64,000 nt of DNA from Glandiceps talaboti. Taxonomy: Eukaryota; Hemichordata; Enteropneusta; Spengelidae. This document shows positions 1-12,113 of the stretch, in pieces; position 1 is the first letter of the stretch, and each line of letters opens with the position of its first letter. The notes beneath the pieces are model-generated. The model saw only the letters and a list, made by a program, of their open reading frames with translations. It was not told the DNA's origin and made no database searches. The stretch covers positions 19,246,806 to 19,310,805 of the forward strand of contig NC_135567.1 of assembly GCF_964340395.1 (NCBI RefSeq), read 5' to 3'. Both the position numbers and the translations under genes were made by a program.

Positions 1-97
1 ATGCCAACATGGTTTCTAATTAAACCACATCTAGTATAGGAACAAGATTACTTATCAAGGGACACAATTGAAAACTTGTCTTTTTGTTTACTTTCAG

Positions 98-3000
98 GCG
101 ACATCATGTACATACTTGAAAAGATTTTACATTCATAACACAGTGATGGACTACCATCCAAAATGGATTATGTAAGTCACCCTCACATTTCACCCTTCCA
201 CCCCTTTGAAGGGGAATGCCACTCCAGGAACTAAAAGCACTTTCATAAACTATGGATTCTGGAGAGTCATTTCATGATTTTACATCACCTACAATTACTT
301 TATATTTCAGAGAAACATCAAGTTGATCTTGTGTGCTTTGTTATGGGCTATTGCATCATGGGAAATAATGTATTCAAGTTGCATACTCTGGGCTATAATA
401 TGCACTGGTGCTTCCAGTGTTATGTGCTGCACTTTTACTCACTGCACATGTGAACATGACTCAGAAAACATTGCCAGTGATCTTGCAAAGACTCGCATTT
501 CTTGGTGTTCTGTCATTATTTTTTTTTTCTATTTCCATAACAAACCCCATGCCATGTGAGTTCCAGTGTGGGTACTCAGGGATATTTACACCTGTGCTTG
601 CAATGTTTTCTGCTGCACTATCACCAGTGTGCCTTCTAATGATAGCCAAATTTTGTTGTTGTGAGTCAAAATGAGAAAAACTGCGATTTCTTGTGAGTCA
701 CCACATAGTAAGAGATAGGGGGAACACCAAATTTTGGTGTGTCACTAGAAATTGTGTGCATCAGTGGCACGTCAAATTGGCTTAGAGGGCACACTCACCA
801 CATAGTAAGAGATAGGGGGAACACCAAATTTTGGTGTGTCACTAGAAATTGTGTGCGTCAGTGGCACGTCAAATTGGCTTAGAGGGTACACTCACCACAT
901 AATAAGAGATAGGGGAACACCAAATTTTGGTGTGTCACTAGAAATTGTGTGCGTCAGTGGCACGTCAAATTGGCTTAGAGGGCACACTGACTGTTATTCA
1001 CTGCTTTTGTGAAAGTATGGCCACAGAGTACACTGTATTACAGTGCTCAATGCAAATACCCCAGCCAAGTACGCCACAACTACACTCACATGTCATGGGG
1101 TTCTGTCATCGTATTTTTTTTCTACTTTCCATATTTCAGATTCTGGCATAATTTTTTTTCCTATTTTCCATATTTCAGGTTGACCTGTGTATATCTTGCC
1201 TGTAAAGTAGAAGAATTCAATGTATCAATTATGCAATTTGTTGGTAATCTCCATGACAACAGAGAAAAGGCTACAGAATTTATTCTCAATCATGAGCTGT
1301 TAGTGATGCAACATTTGAACTTTCACCTCACTGTACATAACCCATTCCGACCTCTAGAGGGCTTCCTCATTGATATCAAGGTAAAACAATACTCTTAATG
1401 AAATAGTGGTTCAGAATTAGCAGTTGGAAGGTCATTGTGATTGAATCCAACTGGAGAGAATTTTCTGTGACTGACCCAGACCCAGGGCGAGTGTTCTACA
1501 GACTTGATGGGTAGGCTGTATCACTCTCAAACCCAGGGTGAGTGTTCTACAGACTACAAAATGTAGATGGGTAGACTGTATCACTCAGCCATGTATCACT
1601 CACAAACCTAGGGTGAGTGTTCTACAGACTTGATGGGTAGACTGTATCACTCAGCAATGTCATACTCACAAACCTAGGGTGAGTGTTCTACAGACTTGAT
1701 GGGTAGGTAAGCTGTATCACTCAGCAATGTCTTACTCACAAACCCAGGGTGAATGTTCTATAGACTTGATAGGTAGGATGTAGCACTCAGCCATGTCTTA
1801 CTCACAAACCCAGGGTGAATGTTCTATAGACTTGATAGGTAGGATGTAGCACTCAGCCATGTCTTACTCACAAACCAAGAGTGAGTGTTCTACAGACTTG
1901 ATGGGTAGACTGTATTACAGAAACACGTTCACACAATGATTCTTAATGTTTTATATTGATACTTCTATATCAGACTAGAGTGCCATCTATACCAGATGTA
2001 GAGGTGCTGAGAAGACCAGCTGAAGAATTCTTACACAGATCACTGGCCTCCAATACCTGTCTACTATATTCACCATCACAGGTAAGAATTCTTACACAGG
2101 ATAGTTGACTATAAACAGTCTTACAATATGCACCAGAGATTACTTGCACTGGTGTGTGTGTGTGTGTGCATACTATAAATGGTATTTTCACTTCAGTGCA
2201 ATACTGACATTATTACATACCAGGTACATACCAGAGATTATTTACACCAGTGTGCGCACGTACTAGTGCCCTAGTAGTGGTATTTCACTGCAGTGCAATA
2301 CCGAAAACATTATTGCATACTTGCATGCAAATGAGGGCATGATCATTCCTTGCACATGTAATTTTCTGATCACACAGTGTAATTTTTATGCAGTTTTTGA
2401 TAAACATATGTAATAATAACAGAACACCATTCTGCGTGACTTTCAGTGTTGGTACGGGGGGGGGGGGGGGGGGGGATTTGTGTTTGTGTGTTTGTGCTAC
2501 TTTACTGCTGCACCGTATTTTCATCAATGAATGAAATTTCTTGACATGGCAGCCATTTTGTCATCTGGTCGATCATGTCTAATGTGTACACATTGTTGTT
2601 AGCTGGGATCATACTAGTATGACTGCAGAGAACAATGTAAGCACTCGTACAGATACCTCGAGTACGCCACACATGCTGTCACATGTTATGGGGTTCTGTC
2701 ATATCATTCCTATACATGCAATGCTTGAACATGCACGTCGTGTTTACACTATAGAGTTAGTATTAAGGATATTTTGCCTATCGCAAAATTTTTTGTTTGA
2801 TTTAAATTTACACATAATGATGGACACAAGAAATGTCTTATAAGTAACAAGAAAGTAACCACAATAAATTTCATTCTGATCTTTTCACAGATTGCCCTAA
2901 CTTCCGTTTTACACAGTGCTGCAAAACAAGCTATTAACCTGGAAAAGTAAGTTACACTATTTTGTGAATATGTGAAAACATTACAATCTCTCACTAATTC

Positions 3001-6000
3001 TCTCTAAGAATGATATCACCTTTTAATAGTAATATATATAGAGAGTTTATTACCCATGTAGAAAGAAAAAAATACAGTGTTATGATAACATAACACCAAT
3101 CCTTAAATAAACAGCTCCACTGGCTACTTGTGCAGGATAGAATTAAATATAAGCTGTTATTGATCACCTACAAATCTCTGAATGGACTATCGACAACCTA
3201 CATATCTGACCTAATTCACTTGAAGCCAAATCCCAGGACACTCTGATCAACTGCCAAATGTTTATCGCACAAACCCAAGTACAAACTGTTTTCATATGGT
3301 GCGGGTGTGCATGCTCATATGCTGCACCCTGTCTATGGAATGCACTGCCACTGGAAATACGACAAAAGCCAACAACTAATGCCTTCAAAAAGAATCTGAA
3401 GACATATCTGTTCTTCAGAGCATTCTAACTGTACAGTGCCTCTGAACTCTACATCGTTAGTGAAAACTGGCGTTTTATAAATTCACTGATTGATTGATTG
3501 ATTGATTGGTATTCATACTATAAAGTAAACAGGTTGATTAGTTTCATTTTAATAGGTATGGGCATCACAAAAATAGCATACTTCTAGTCGAGTCTGACCC
3601 CCATAATAATGTTAGTTTGATATAACAATTTGCCACACTACTCAAAGAGTTTTACAAGGGTTACAACTTGCATGTAGTTCAAAGTTTTAGCATTGAGCTT
3701 TCAGTCTGTCTTGGTTGACGATCCTCATCAGAATGACAAATTTCATAGTTACAGCTGACCACTAAGTAGCAGTATTCTCATCTAAATGACAAAGTCCATA
3801 GTTATAGCTGACCACTGGGTACTTTACAATTAGTCCCCTTGCACAGACTTATGGAGGCACAGTTGCCTTACATAACTCTGGAAGCATACAGCTGATTGCA
3901 ACATCTATAAGTGTATATACAAATGTTGGATTAACATACTGTGTTCACATTGCAGCGTCTGTCCTACCAGGTCCCCAATTATTCAGCTGGGTTGATTCAG
4001 ATTCATTGATTGGTCAATCTCTTTTTTCCAGATATGTAACAGATTCATTGATTGGTCAATCTTTTTTTCCAGATATGTAACGGATTCATTGATTGGTAAT
4101 AGAGACTTATTTAAACAAACAATGGACAGTATGAAAAGTAAGTTTGAATTAAAATTAATTTAAAATTCACTGGTATCAAAGTAAAGATTTGTTCCAAGCA
4201 TGAAGTAGAAAATTAATTTCTGAAATTAGCGGTAATAATTGTATCATCTACAAACCTAAACTATGAGATTACCACTGATTATGCAATGATTTAAAGGATG
4301 GAAGATTTACGGACAATAAAGTATTTTAATATCACACACATATCCAACAGAGGAAATCTGTTTTCAGTTCTGGAATCGGACTACTCATGGTCTCCATCCT
4401 TCGGCTACCAATTTCTGAAATTGGTCGCGCACTTGGTCTACCATAGAAAAAAAGTTTATTTCAAGTCCTGCACTCGTGTGTCATGGGGGTTTGTCATATT
4501 ATTAGTTCGAGAGCACTCCTAGGGGCCACTCTGGAAGTATAGAATTCTCTCAAATTCTTGGTTTCTGACCATCGTGGCTACATTCTATAGAGCGCCCCCC
4601 ACACGGGTAAAGCTTTGTTACCCAGAATGAACTGTGGCATGACGTCACACTTGTTGATTTTTGTAATTTTGTTATTTGTAGAAGTCCGTTACATGGTAAA
4701 ACACATAGAGCCAATAGACAGTAGTAAAGTACAACAAATTGAAGACAAGCTAGAAAGATGTCGAAATCAAGAACTGAATCCAGAAAGTGAAATGTAAGTA
4801 AACCATTTTTCAGTAAGGATATAGACTCGTATATCTAAATCTCTTGATTTCATTTTATTATCAATGACTTGTTACTTTGAAGTGATAGTTTTATCAGCTT
4901 AATCTTATCCAATCAGTAATTTCAATGTATGTCACATGATGTCCTCCAGCCAATGTAATTGAGTCATTGTTTATCCAATCAGGTATCTTATGCATGTCAC
5001 GTGACATAGTCTAACCATTGCAGTGAAAACTATTTTATCCAATCAGAAACCAATCACATGTCAGGTGACCCATACATGTCACTGTAATAAAACTATGTTA
5101 TCCAATCAGAAACCAATCATGTCAGGTGACCCATATCATCCAATCTGTAACTACAATTTGATCTAGTTCTTGTGGAAAGATTTAAGGGCATTTCATCAAA
5201 AGGAAATTATTTTCTTCGTTTGTAGTTACAAGAAGAAATTAGAAGACAAATTACAAGCAGAGGAAGATGAAACTTTCATCAAAAGACAAAAAATATCAGA
5301 GGTAAAAAACGACAATTAGGTCTAAAATAAAAATAGTTGTTGATTTGAAAATTGTTTCCATTTCCCAGTTTTACAAGTTTTATTTCATTTGTCAACTGAA
5401 ATTGTGAAAAATTACTAATATGACTAACCTAGGTGGTAACAATTATTTCGACTCACCTAGGTGGTAACAATTATTTTGACTCACCTAGGTGGTAAGTCAT
5501 TATTTTGATTCACTTGGTGGTAAGTTATTATTTTGACTCGCCTAGGTGGTAAGTTATTATTTTGACTCACCAAGGTGGTAATAATTTCTATCAGTGTGAC
5601 TCACCAAGGTTGTCATTTTGATTATAATGAATCACCTTAGTGGTAATAATTTGTTTATTATTAAATGCCTAGGTGGCAACAATTTGATTATTAAGACTTG
5701 CCTAGGTGCTATCATTTAGATTATTATGAATCACCTAGATGGTAACATTTTGATCTCCAAAACTTGCCTAGGTGGTATAACATTGATTAGTGTATAACTT
5801 GCACAGTGTGACTTTTTGATCTTAAAAAATCCACTATTATTAGTATTATTACAAATATGCTAAAATCAGACTAGTCATTGTATTCATTTATTTATTTATT
5901 TATTTATTTATGTATTTATCATTTCTACTATAACTCCTAAGTCATAAGTAAACAATTTATATTTCTAAATTTTGTTTCCACTTTTGCAGGAAAGTAAACG

Positions 6001-6031
6001 AGCTGATGAACAGTTTCTTATGAGTGTGTAG
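98..6031 (+). CDS. CCNH: Cyclin H, 3' part (8 exons; 5' end outside window)
   Basis: Cyclin H is the regulatory subunit of the CDK-activating kinase (CDK7-cyclin H-MAT1) and of TFIIH; it acts in the nucleus. Exons placed from AG/GT borders and phase: 98-171, 1179-1380, 1974-2081, 2891-2946, 4073-4137, 4682-4793, 5226-5301, 5990-6031. Together they give 245 in-frame codons including the stop. The first exon encodes the cyclin-box helix containing LKRFYIHN and DYHPKW. The second carries [15 protein letters not shown] and the [16 protein letters not shown] segment typical of cyclin H. The sixth has the KLERC motif of the C-terminal helix, followed by a charged tail. The CDS ends MSV-stop, and the stop lies in the first unit of a 57-bp repeat. 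Exons 2 and 5 have tandemly duplicated acceptors. The first three or so exons lie upstream of base 1. Family identity is very likely; exact exon ends are my reading. Confidence 0.93.
300..690. other. Intron sequence with degenerate dispersed repeat
   Basis: No exon is supported here. The motif GGTTCTGTCAT followed by a T-rich run recurs near 510, 1100 and 2690, so this looks like decayed copies of one dispersed repeat. Short ORFs are present but have no recognisable domain or splice context. Confidence 0.5.
690..990. repeat. 97-bp tandem repeat, 3 copies (CCNH intron)
   Basis: Three near-identical units start at about 701, 798 and 895, each with AACACCAAATTTTGGTGTG (a short palindrome) and GTGGCACGTCAAATTGGC. 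They lie in the intron before CCNH exon 1179-1380. No coding potential is seen. Confidence 0.9.
1484..1915. repeat. ~60-85 bp minisatellite, about 6 units (CCNH intron)
   Basis: Units share CCCAGGGTGAGTGTTCTACAG then ACTTGATGGGTAG and TGTATCACTCAG. Unit length varies by small indels. Each unit holds a donor-like AGG/GTGAGT and, about ten bases on, an acceptor-like TTCTACAG. Confidence 0.85.
2100..2330 (-). repeat. Dispersed repeat (CACCGGTGTGCATG family), two units
   Basis: Two units carry ACCAGAGATTA, CACCAGTGTG and GGTATTTCACTGCAGTGCAA. The same family, in the other orientation, forms a tandem array at 63560-64000, and a fragment lies near 59690-59770. A (TG)n tract lies inside the first unit. 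Confidence 0.7.
2456..2475. repeat. Poly(G) run
   Basis: An uninterrupted run of about 20 G in a CCNH intron. Similar runs occur at about 18775, 20984, 24600-26120, 33294, 35973 and 54949. Confidence 0.9.
3105..3512 (+). mobile_element. 5'-truncated non-LTR retrotransposon (LINE) 3' end
   Basis: Conceptual translation with stops and frameshifts gives the C-terminal signature of CR1/L2-type LINE ORF2: [20 protein letters not shown], then a YISDL block, then [10 protein letters not shown]-like and [15 protein letters not shown]-like pieces. The copy ends in a (TGAT)n microsatellite at about 3485-3507, a usual LINE 3' tail. It is in a CCNH intron in the gene's own orientation and is dead. Confidence 0.75.
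3513..4020. other. CCNH intron sequence, no feature except an internal short repeat
   Basis: A motif with CATAGTTACAGCTGACCACT, CAT(C)A and AATGACAAA occurs twice (about 3720-3770 and 3780-3820). A related sequence is near 40720. Otherwise no gene or RNA signal is seen. Confidence 0.4.
4900..5135. repeat. Degenerate ~60-bp repeat in CCNH intron
   Basis: Units around TTATCCAATCAG, ACCAATCA and CATGTCAGGTGACCCAT repeat three to four times with indels. Confidence 0.6.
5415..5790. repeat. ~38-bp minisatellite, about 10 units (CCNH intron)
   Basis: Degenerate units of GACTCACCTAGGTGGTAA plus a T-rich stretch. CCTAGG is palindromic, and several units contain the donor-like AG/GTGGTAAGT. A (TTTA)n tract follows at about 5885-5915. 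Confidence 0.85.
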
Positions 6032-6180
6032 CCCCCTGTGTAGCCAGCCAAGAACCAGATGATCTGCCAATAGAGTGTGTAGCCCCCTGTGTAGCCAGCC
6101 AAGAACCAGATGATCTGCCAATAGAGTGTGTGGCCCCCTGTGTAGGTAGCCAAGGACCAGATGACCTACCAATAGAGTAT
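6024..6180. repeat. 57-bp repeat spanning the CCNH stop codon
   Basis: About 2.7 units of GTGTAGCCCCCTGTGTAG, CCAGCCAAGAACCAGATGA and CTGCCAATAGA. The CCNH stop (TAG at 6029-6031) is the first TAG of the first unit, so the gene ends inside the repeat. Confidence 0.9.
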
Positions 6181-6997
6181 ACCCTACACACTTGTATCAA
6201 CCACTAAGAAAGACTTTTACATCAACCAATCAAAAGTTTTGTTTCATCAACCAATCAAAATGTATGTTCCATTGTTGACCAATCAAAAGAATATGGGGGA
6301 AGGGGGTCTTAGCACACCATTAGTTTATTCTATGGTAAAAAAATTAAACCCATTTAGGAGTGCTTTTGGTAAGGTTTTAGAACCCTGATAACAGAGAAGG
6401 GGAATCTAATATGGTAAAATTGACAGTTTTCTTATACATTATTTCTAAAAGAGCCAAATAGTTGAACAGTTGCCGACATGAATTTTACCTACTTTCCAGA
6501 CTCATCAGAAACACTAATTACCCATTACAGTGAGTTAAGAACACTGAACAGATTGTAAAGTTGTTAGAGAGTTAGGGAGTTAGGGTTAGACACGGAACAC
6601 CTGTACATCTACCTAATTTTTATCAGAAACTACAAGCAGCTACCGTACCATTGTAATTTGTGTTTTCCACACATTAACAAAATGTTATAAATTTTAGTTT
6701 ACATATCAACTCAGTAAAATTCTTTACAGTACACTAGATAATTATTTAATAAAAAAATTTAACATGTACTTTTTCTGTCATCGCTTACAAATAATATCAC
6801 ACGAGGGGGTACTTTATTTGGCTATACTTTTGAGGAAGCACGTTACTGCTAATAACCATAGAGGGCGCTGTTTATGAGATTTGCCTGGCACTTTGATTAT
6901 ACATACATGTATACACATACATTCTGAGGTTGTCAAATAATGTATTTTTTTGCTGATTTAGAAATGCCAGATTTTGTAAAGTTGGATCGATTACTGA

Positions 6998-7003
6998 AAT
7001 AAA
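6998..7003 (+). promoter_or_regulatory. Candidate CCNH poly(A) signal AATAAA
   Basis: AATAAA about 970 bases after the CCNH stop, with another AATAAA about 15 bases on. It is the best-placed signal, and the next gene starts at 8319. 6180-6990 would then be 3' UTR. Confidence 0.5.
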
Positions 7004-7079
7004 GCGTTATTTATTTCAAATAAATGTAAAAACTTTTGATGTGTGTATTTTCACTTTAAAAAAAATTATGTCTGTCATA

Positions 7080-7345
7080 CCAAATAAATACATAGTGCAG
7101 TTGTATGGAAAAAGTGGAATCATGAAATCATGGAAATTGGAGAAGTTTGGGATTATGATTTCCATTAAAGATTTATAACTGGCTCTGCTGGTTACTTTGT
7201 ATCCATGGTAACAAGTTTTTGGGATACTAGGGTCACAGGTTACTGTGTATTTGTTATTGGTCACGCTGTATGCTGAGGGGTCAAAGGTTATCTAATGTAA
7301 ATATCAAGTTGATCTATTTGATGAAATTGTGATAGTCAACAGTTG
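7080..7345. repeat. Direct repeat A flanking the B-box gene (left copy)
   Basis: This sequence (TTTGTATCCATGGTAACAA, then GGTCAAAGGTTATCTAA, then a GATCTATTTGAT-like piece) recurs in the same order and orientation at about 16140-16375, downstream of the B-box gene. Confidence 0.65.
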
Positions 7346-7487
7346 TAAACATGAATAACTCAGTATTTTGGCCGTGAACAAACAAAGAAAGGCACACAAA
7401 ATATTTCGTTTTCAAAGAAATTCTAGTATTGTAGAATTGTTTGCGTTTGTTACATAGTCATATTTACGATTTGTGTCTGTGTGTGTG

Positions 7488-7488
7488 T

Positions 7489-7566
<78 letters not shown>
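7488..7566. repeat. (TC)n microsatellite
   Basis: Nearly pure TC dinucleotides with one interruption. The Arg/Glu-rich ORF on the other strand is a by-product. Confidence 0.95.
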
Positions 7567-7568
<2 letters not shown>

Positions 7569-7639
7569 GGACAGTACATAGTATGTTGAAGCATGGATGT
7601 ATATGGGGAGATACATCCATGGATCAAATTTAGCACAAG

Positions 7640-8318
7640 TTCATACACCTAACGGTTTAACAGTGTACTGAGGTGAATACAACTCCAATAATCTTTTCTT
7701 GTTGTTAGTTAGTTAATACTGCAATCTCGTTTGCAGTATGTGCCCCTCCCCACCCCACCCACCCACTCACTCACCTTCCACCAGAGTTCCAGGTAACCGT
7801 GGATGGCTTCGGTGAGTGTTACACTTTCGGTAGACCCTATAGAATTAATAAAATAATATTATATAATGTGGATCAATATAGCGTTTTATCAATATCAAAA
7901 TTAATTACCTAAGGTGAAGTGAAATTTATGTAATGTAATATTTTATTATAGCAAATGTTTCAGGAAAATTCTTTCTTATTAGCATTATTGCTTTTTTTGT
8001 TTACAAGTTGTTTAGTTTGTGTGTAGTATTTATCACATTAGCATATGTACATGATACGGTATAAGGTCAGATGAGGACGCGATATCGAGTGGTAGTCGAT
8101 AACATCTAGAATAGTTGTCGAAATCGTATCCAGTAAAGTTGACGATATTCACGAAATTCAGGCGATATATTGGCTACAATCACAGCTAGAACAGTGGAAC
8201 AAACTACCCGTCTTATACATTTTACTGCACTGACCGTCATCACAGACTGGAGTAGCTAAGACTGCAGGAATAGTTTCGGCTGGGAGTTTCGGAATTCGAT
8301 CGCGAGACTTGGTTTAAC
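7640..8318 (+). promoter_or_regulatory. Putative promoter and 5' UTR of the B-box gene
   Basis: No gene is seen at 7640-8060. From about 8070 CpG dinucleotides become frequent compared with the surrounding intergenic DNA, and this continues into exon 1, which suggests a promoter-proximal CpG-rich patch. No convincing TATA box is seen. The transcription start cannot be placed. Confidence 0.4.
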
Positions 8319-11300
8319 ATGAGCGAATCGGAAGAACCAATTGCAAGGCCATGTGGAAGCTGTAGGCGAATTGACATTGTGGCGACCAGTCACTGCCTGG
8401 AATGCAACCTCGATGTTTGTAGTAACTGTTTTGCAAATCATGAACAATTGTTTACAACAAATTCACATCGTGTTATGTCCGTACACGATTACTACAGTAC
8501 GAAGTCCAGCGTTTTGCTTCAACGACGCACATACTGCCATATACACCCGGACAATATCATCAAATTTTACTGTGAAAATTGCAAGGTTATCGTATGTCCC
8601 GAATGTGCGGCGCTCGATCATCCACTGTCCGTCCATCATCAGCTTGAATATCTTGATGCCATTGCGGAACGGTTTGTTGTTTTAGTGGACAGAATGAAGA
8701 CGAAACAAAGTCAGGTTCAACGAAAGCATGGCATTGTGCGAAATGTATTTGATTCCTTATGCAAAAACTGTCAAACTCTAGAGAGTCAAATTCAACAAGT
8801 CATTCGGATCAATCAAGAAGATGGACACAGATTGTTAACGGTACTGCACTCTGAGTTTACCAGCAGGAAAGAAACACTGGACCAATTATTTGAAAATCTC
8901 TCTTCCCAGGAAAAACATCTGTCCGATATACTTACAGCCATGGAGAACGCTGTACATGAAAGAACACCTGAATCAATGATGTCGATGATAAGGGAGAGCG
9001 AAATAACAGAGAAAAAACTTAATGACATAGAGAGTCAAATGCCTTCGTACAAGGACGACACGCTTTATTTCAAAGTCAACGACTATGAAGCAGTTGGAGA
9101 ATTGGTTTTGGTTGATGGTACATCAATTGCTCTGCAGGTGAGGAAATAGATTTTACCTTGTTACATAGTAGTATATCTGACGTTTAATTTATTTCCGAGC
9201 TTTTAATCGTTCCGTGATGTGGACTGATAAAATGTGCGAAGTCTAGTACCACCTCGTACCTCGGTGTCTAGTCCTGCTTGCATACGGAGGAATTCGGGAC
9301 TCGATTCTGACAATTGTCCCTCCCCCTCCGTCCTGCGAAGAGCCAGCCGTGAAATACGGACTTACAAAAAATGCCGGTAACTAAGGAATAAAATCGCCCA
9401 GTGGTCAAATATTAGCAATAAATCTATTATTTAGTCGGTTTACCTCATTTTGACTGCAAAAGTCCTATAGCAGATGACCAAAACTATCAAAATCGGAACT
9501 TTTCAAATTCTATCGTAAATTTAATCACTTCTCCTTACGTACGTCGGCGCAAGTGTCTCTGGGTAATTATTCATTCACTCGACGATATCAAATGTGGCGG
9601 TGTTACGAGGGTTACTTGAATGTTGCAGTTCGCACTTGAAAAGGTCCGATTTCGACGCTTTTTGTGATCTGAGCAGGGAATACTATCGTCAGAGGAATCG
9701 AAATGGCGTAGATATTCGATCGGTTGCAAATATTTGATCGGTCGGTAGGTAATTCTTTTGCAATTGGCGCGGGTACATTTTGCTGGCGGTGTAGTAATAG
9801 GCAAACTCTATTGCTCTTTGCATGACGGTGTTTAGAGTCAAGTCAGTAATACAGACTCGTGCACCGTCATGGAAGCAGGACTACTCGGTGTCAGTATAGT
9901 ATTAGCCAGTTGCAACGTTGCAGCCCTCACTGGAGAGACGAGACTTAGCTCCTCACCTACAACTAGTGCCACCACCATGCGCGATATTTCTCGTCGCTGA
10001 ACATTTCCCAAGAAATAATTCATACAGAACTTCTCAAACGCTTCCATTCTACCTTAAAACACAAAATGGAAACTTGTATTTCATTTCTCATGTTGTACAC
10101 AACCACTCAAAAAAGACCCCATAGCGGCGGTGTCACAAGTGCCAGCGTTATTGTGAGTACGTACGTACGTACGTACGTACATTCGACTCGTAGTATACAT
10201 CCTAAGGCCTTGCGTCCGAAAATACGTGATCGCGTCACATCAAATCAAACGCACCTCTTGTTCAGAAGACAGAAATGTAATAAAGTTTGCTCTTCAATAT
10301 ATTGCAACTTTTAAAACTAAATCGTGTATAAATACAGGCAAAGGGTGATATCATGACTTAGGAGTTACATGAGAACGTGTTGTTCGGTACTGTACTGTAC
10401 GTACGTACATGTCCAGCAGAATGGCTGCCTCTACTAAAAACTTTTTGAGTGGTTATGCGCTGCACGACAGAAATTTGGCGTTTTACGGTAGAATGGAAGC
10501 GTTTGAGTTCTGTGTGATTTTTTTTTTCAGAGATGTTCAGCGACGAGAAGTATCGCGGGGTGCCGCTAGCCGTTCCATGACATCCAGCGCTGGTACTAGA
10601 CAGACACTCCGATGATAAATTCTCAGAAACAAATATATAAACAAACAAACAAACAAACAAAACAGCTAAATTGTTGCAAATTGTTACTATATTATTGTAT
10701 TCAAGAACCGAATCGAAGTTCGTTCATTCATAGACAGTCGCTTGTTTTATATATGCAGTTGTCAAAAAAAGGATGAACTTTTCGTCTCGCGGAAATATGA
10801 ATTTAACCGCAGACCACCATTGTTGTCTGAGGGTCGGAGATTTAGACATGTCGTTTACCCTAGCTATACCTGTAAACTAGCCTACCTGTAAACTTGAAGG
10901 ACTCGCTCCTACACTATTCCGCTATCCTATCTGACATTTTCATCTTTTGAATTTTCGCTCCGTGCCCAAGTATAAGTTTTTGACGACAATGTCACAGCTT
11001 GTCTCAAATGACATTCCTATCTACAGCGTGATTGGTCGAATACATAATTAGACATATTTAAATTAGGTCACATGATGAATACATAATTAGATGTCATTGA
11101 CCGTACATCGATTTAATTAAAATGTATGCTAATGTGTTGCACATGTGTATAATTAATTATATTTTATTCGAACACATAATAATTCCTGAAGGAATTGCTA
11201 AAGGTTACAAAAAACATTTGAAATAAATAAAATAAAAGATTTAAATACAGTAAAAATTAATAAAGAGTTAAAATTAATGAAATAGTAGTGAAAAAAATAA

Positions 11301-12069
11301 CAATAACAATAATCTATTATCCAGTCATTATATGCAAATAACCAAGGCATTCTGACTGCAGCCTGCAGTATCTTTTTGTCATTATCGAATCAACATGCAT
11401 CAGAAAATTGTCTTGGTCTAACAGGTTCTTGCGATGGTAACACCAAGACAAGTTTGCTTCAAAGATAGCTTCTGAACATCAGATCATGCATCTGTAGCTC
11501 TGGAAATATACTTCTAACATGTCAGAGTTCTCAAAGCGCAGATTTCCAGAACTCAAGTATCACTTGTTCGACAAGATATATTTCCTTTATATGTCAGTAG
11601 TAATCCATTATAAATTGACAGGCACTTGTAATAGGTTTACTTACTTCAGACAATTGCTCATTAATATTTAATTACTACAGCTGTACATACTAAACTAAAA
11701 TCACATGGAGACATGATAACTGCATCAGGTTTATATGAACGCTGTTGGGAGTAGCACAGATTTTTGTGCTAGGGTAACCACTTTGACTATATAATGTGTG
11801 AAAATAACACGTATGTTTTCATAATTTAAAAAATCTTTTAAATTTCATGTTCCAAATGGTTTGCGTTCACTTCACAGGGTTTCGGGAATGAGTATCGTCC
11901 GACTCCAGGTGGCTGGGAGTGCGAGACGTGTCCTGTTCGTCATCCAGTTGAGGTTATACAGTGTCAGTGGTGTGGTGAGATCAAACCTGGGTGCAAACTA
12001 TCCTCTTCAGCTGGAAGTTCAAGTACACAGACATCGGCAAAGGTATGAAGTCCTGACACATACACACAG

Positions 12070-12113
<44 letters not shown>

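Noticed and set aside
3164-3388. Minus-strand ORF
   Set aside because: Shadow of the plus-strand LINE fragment.
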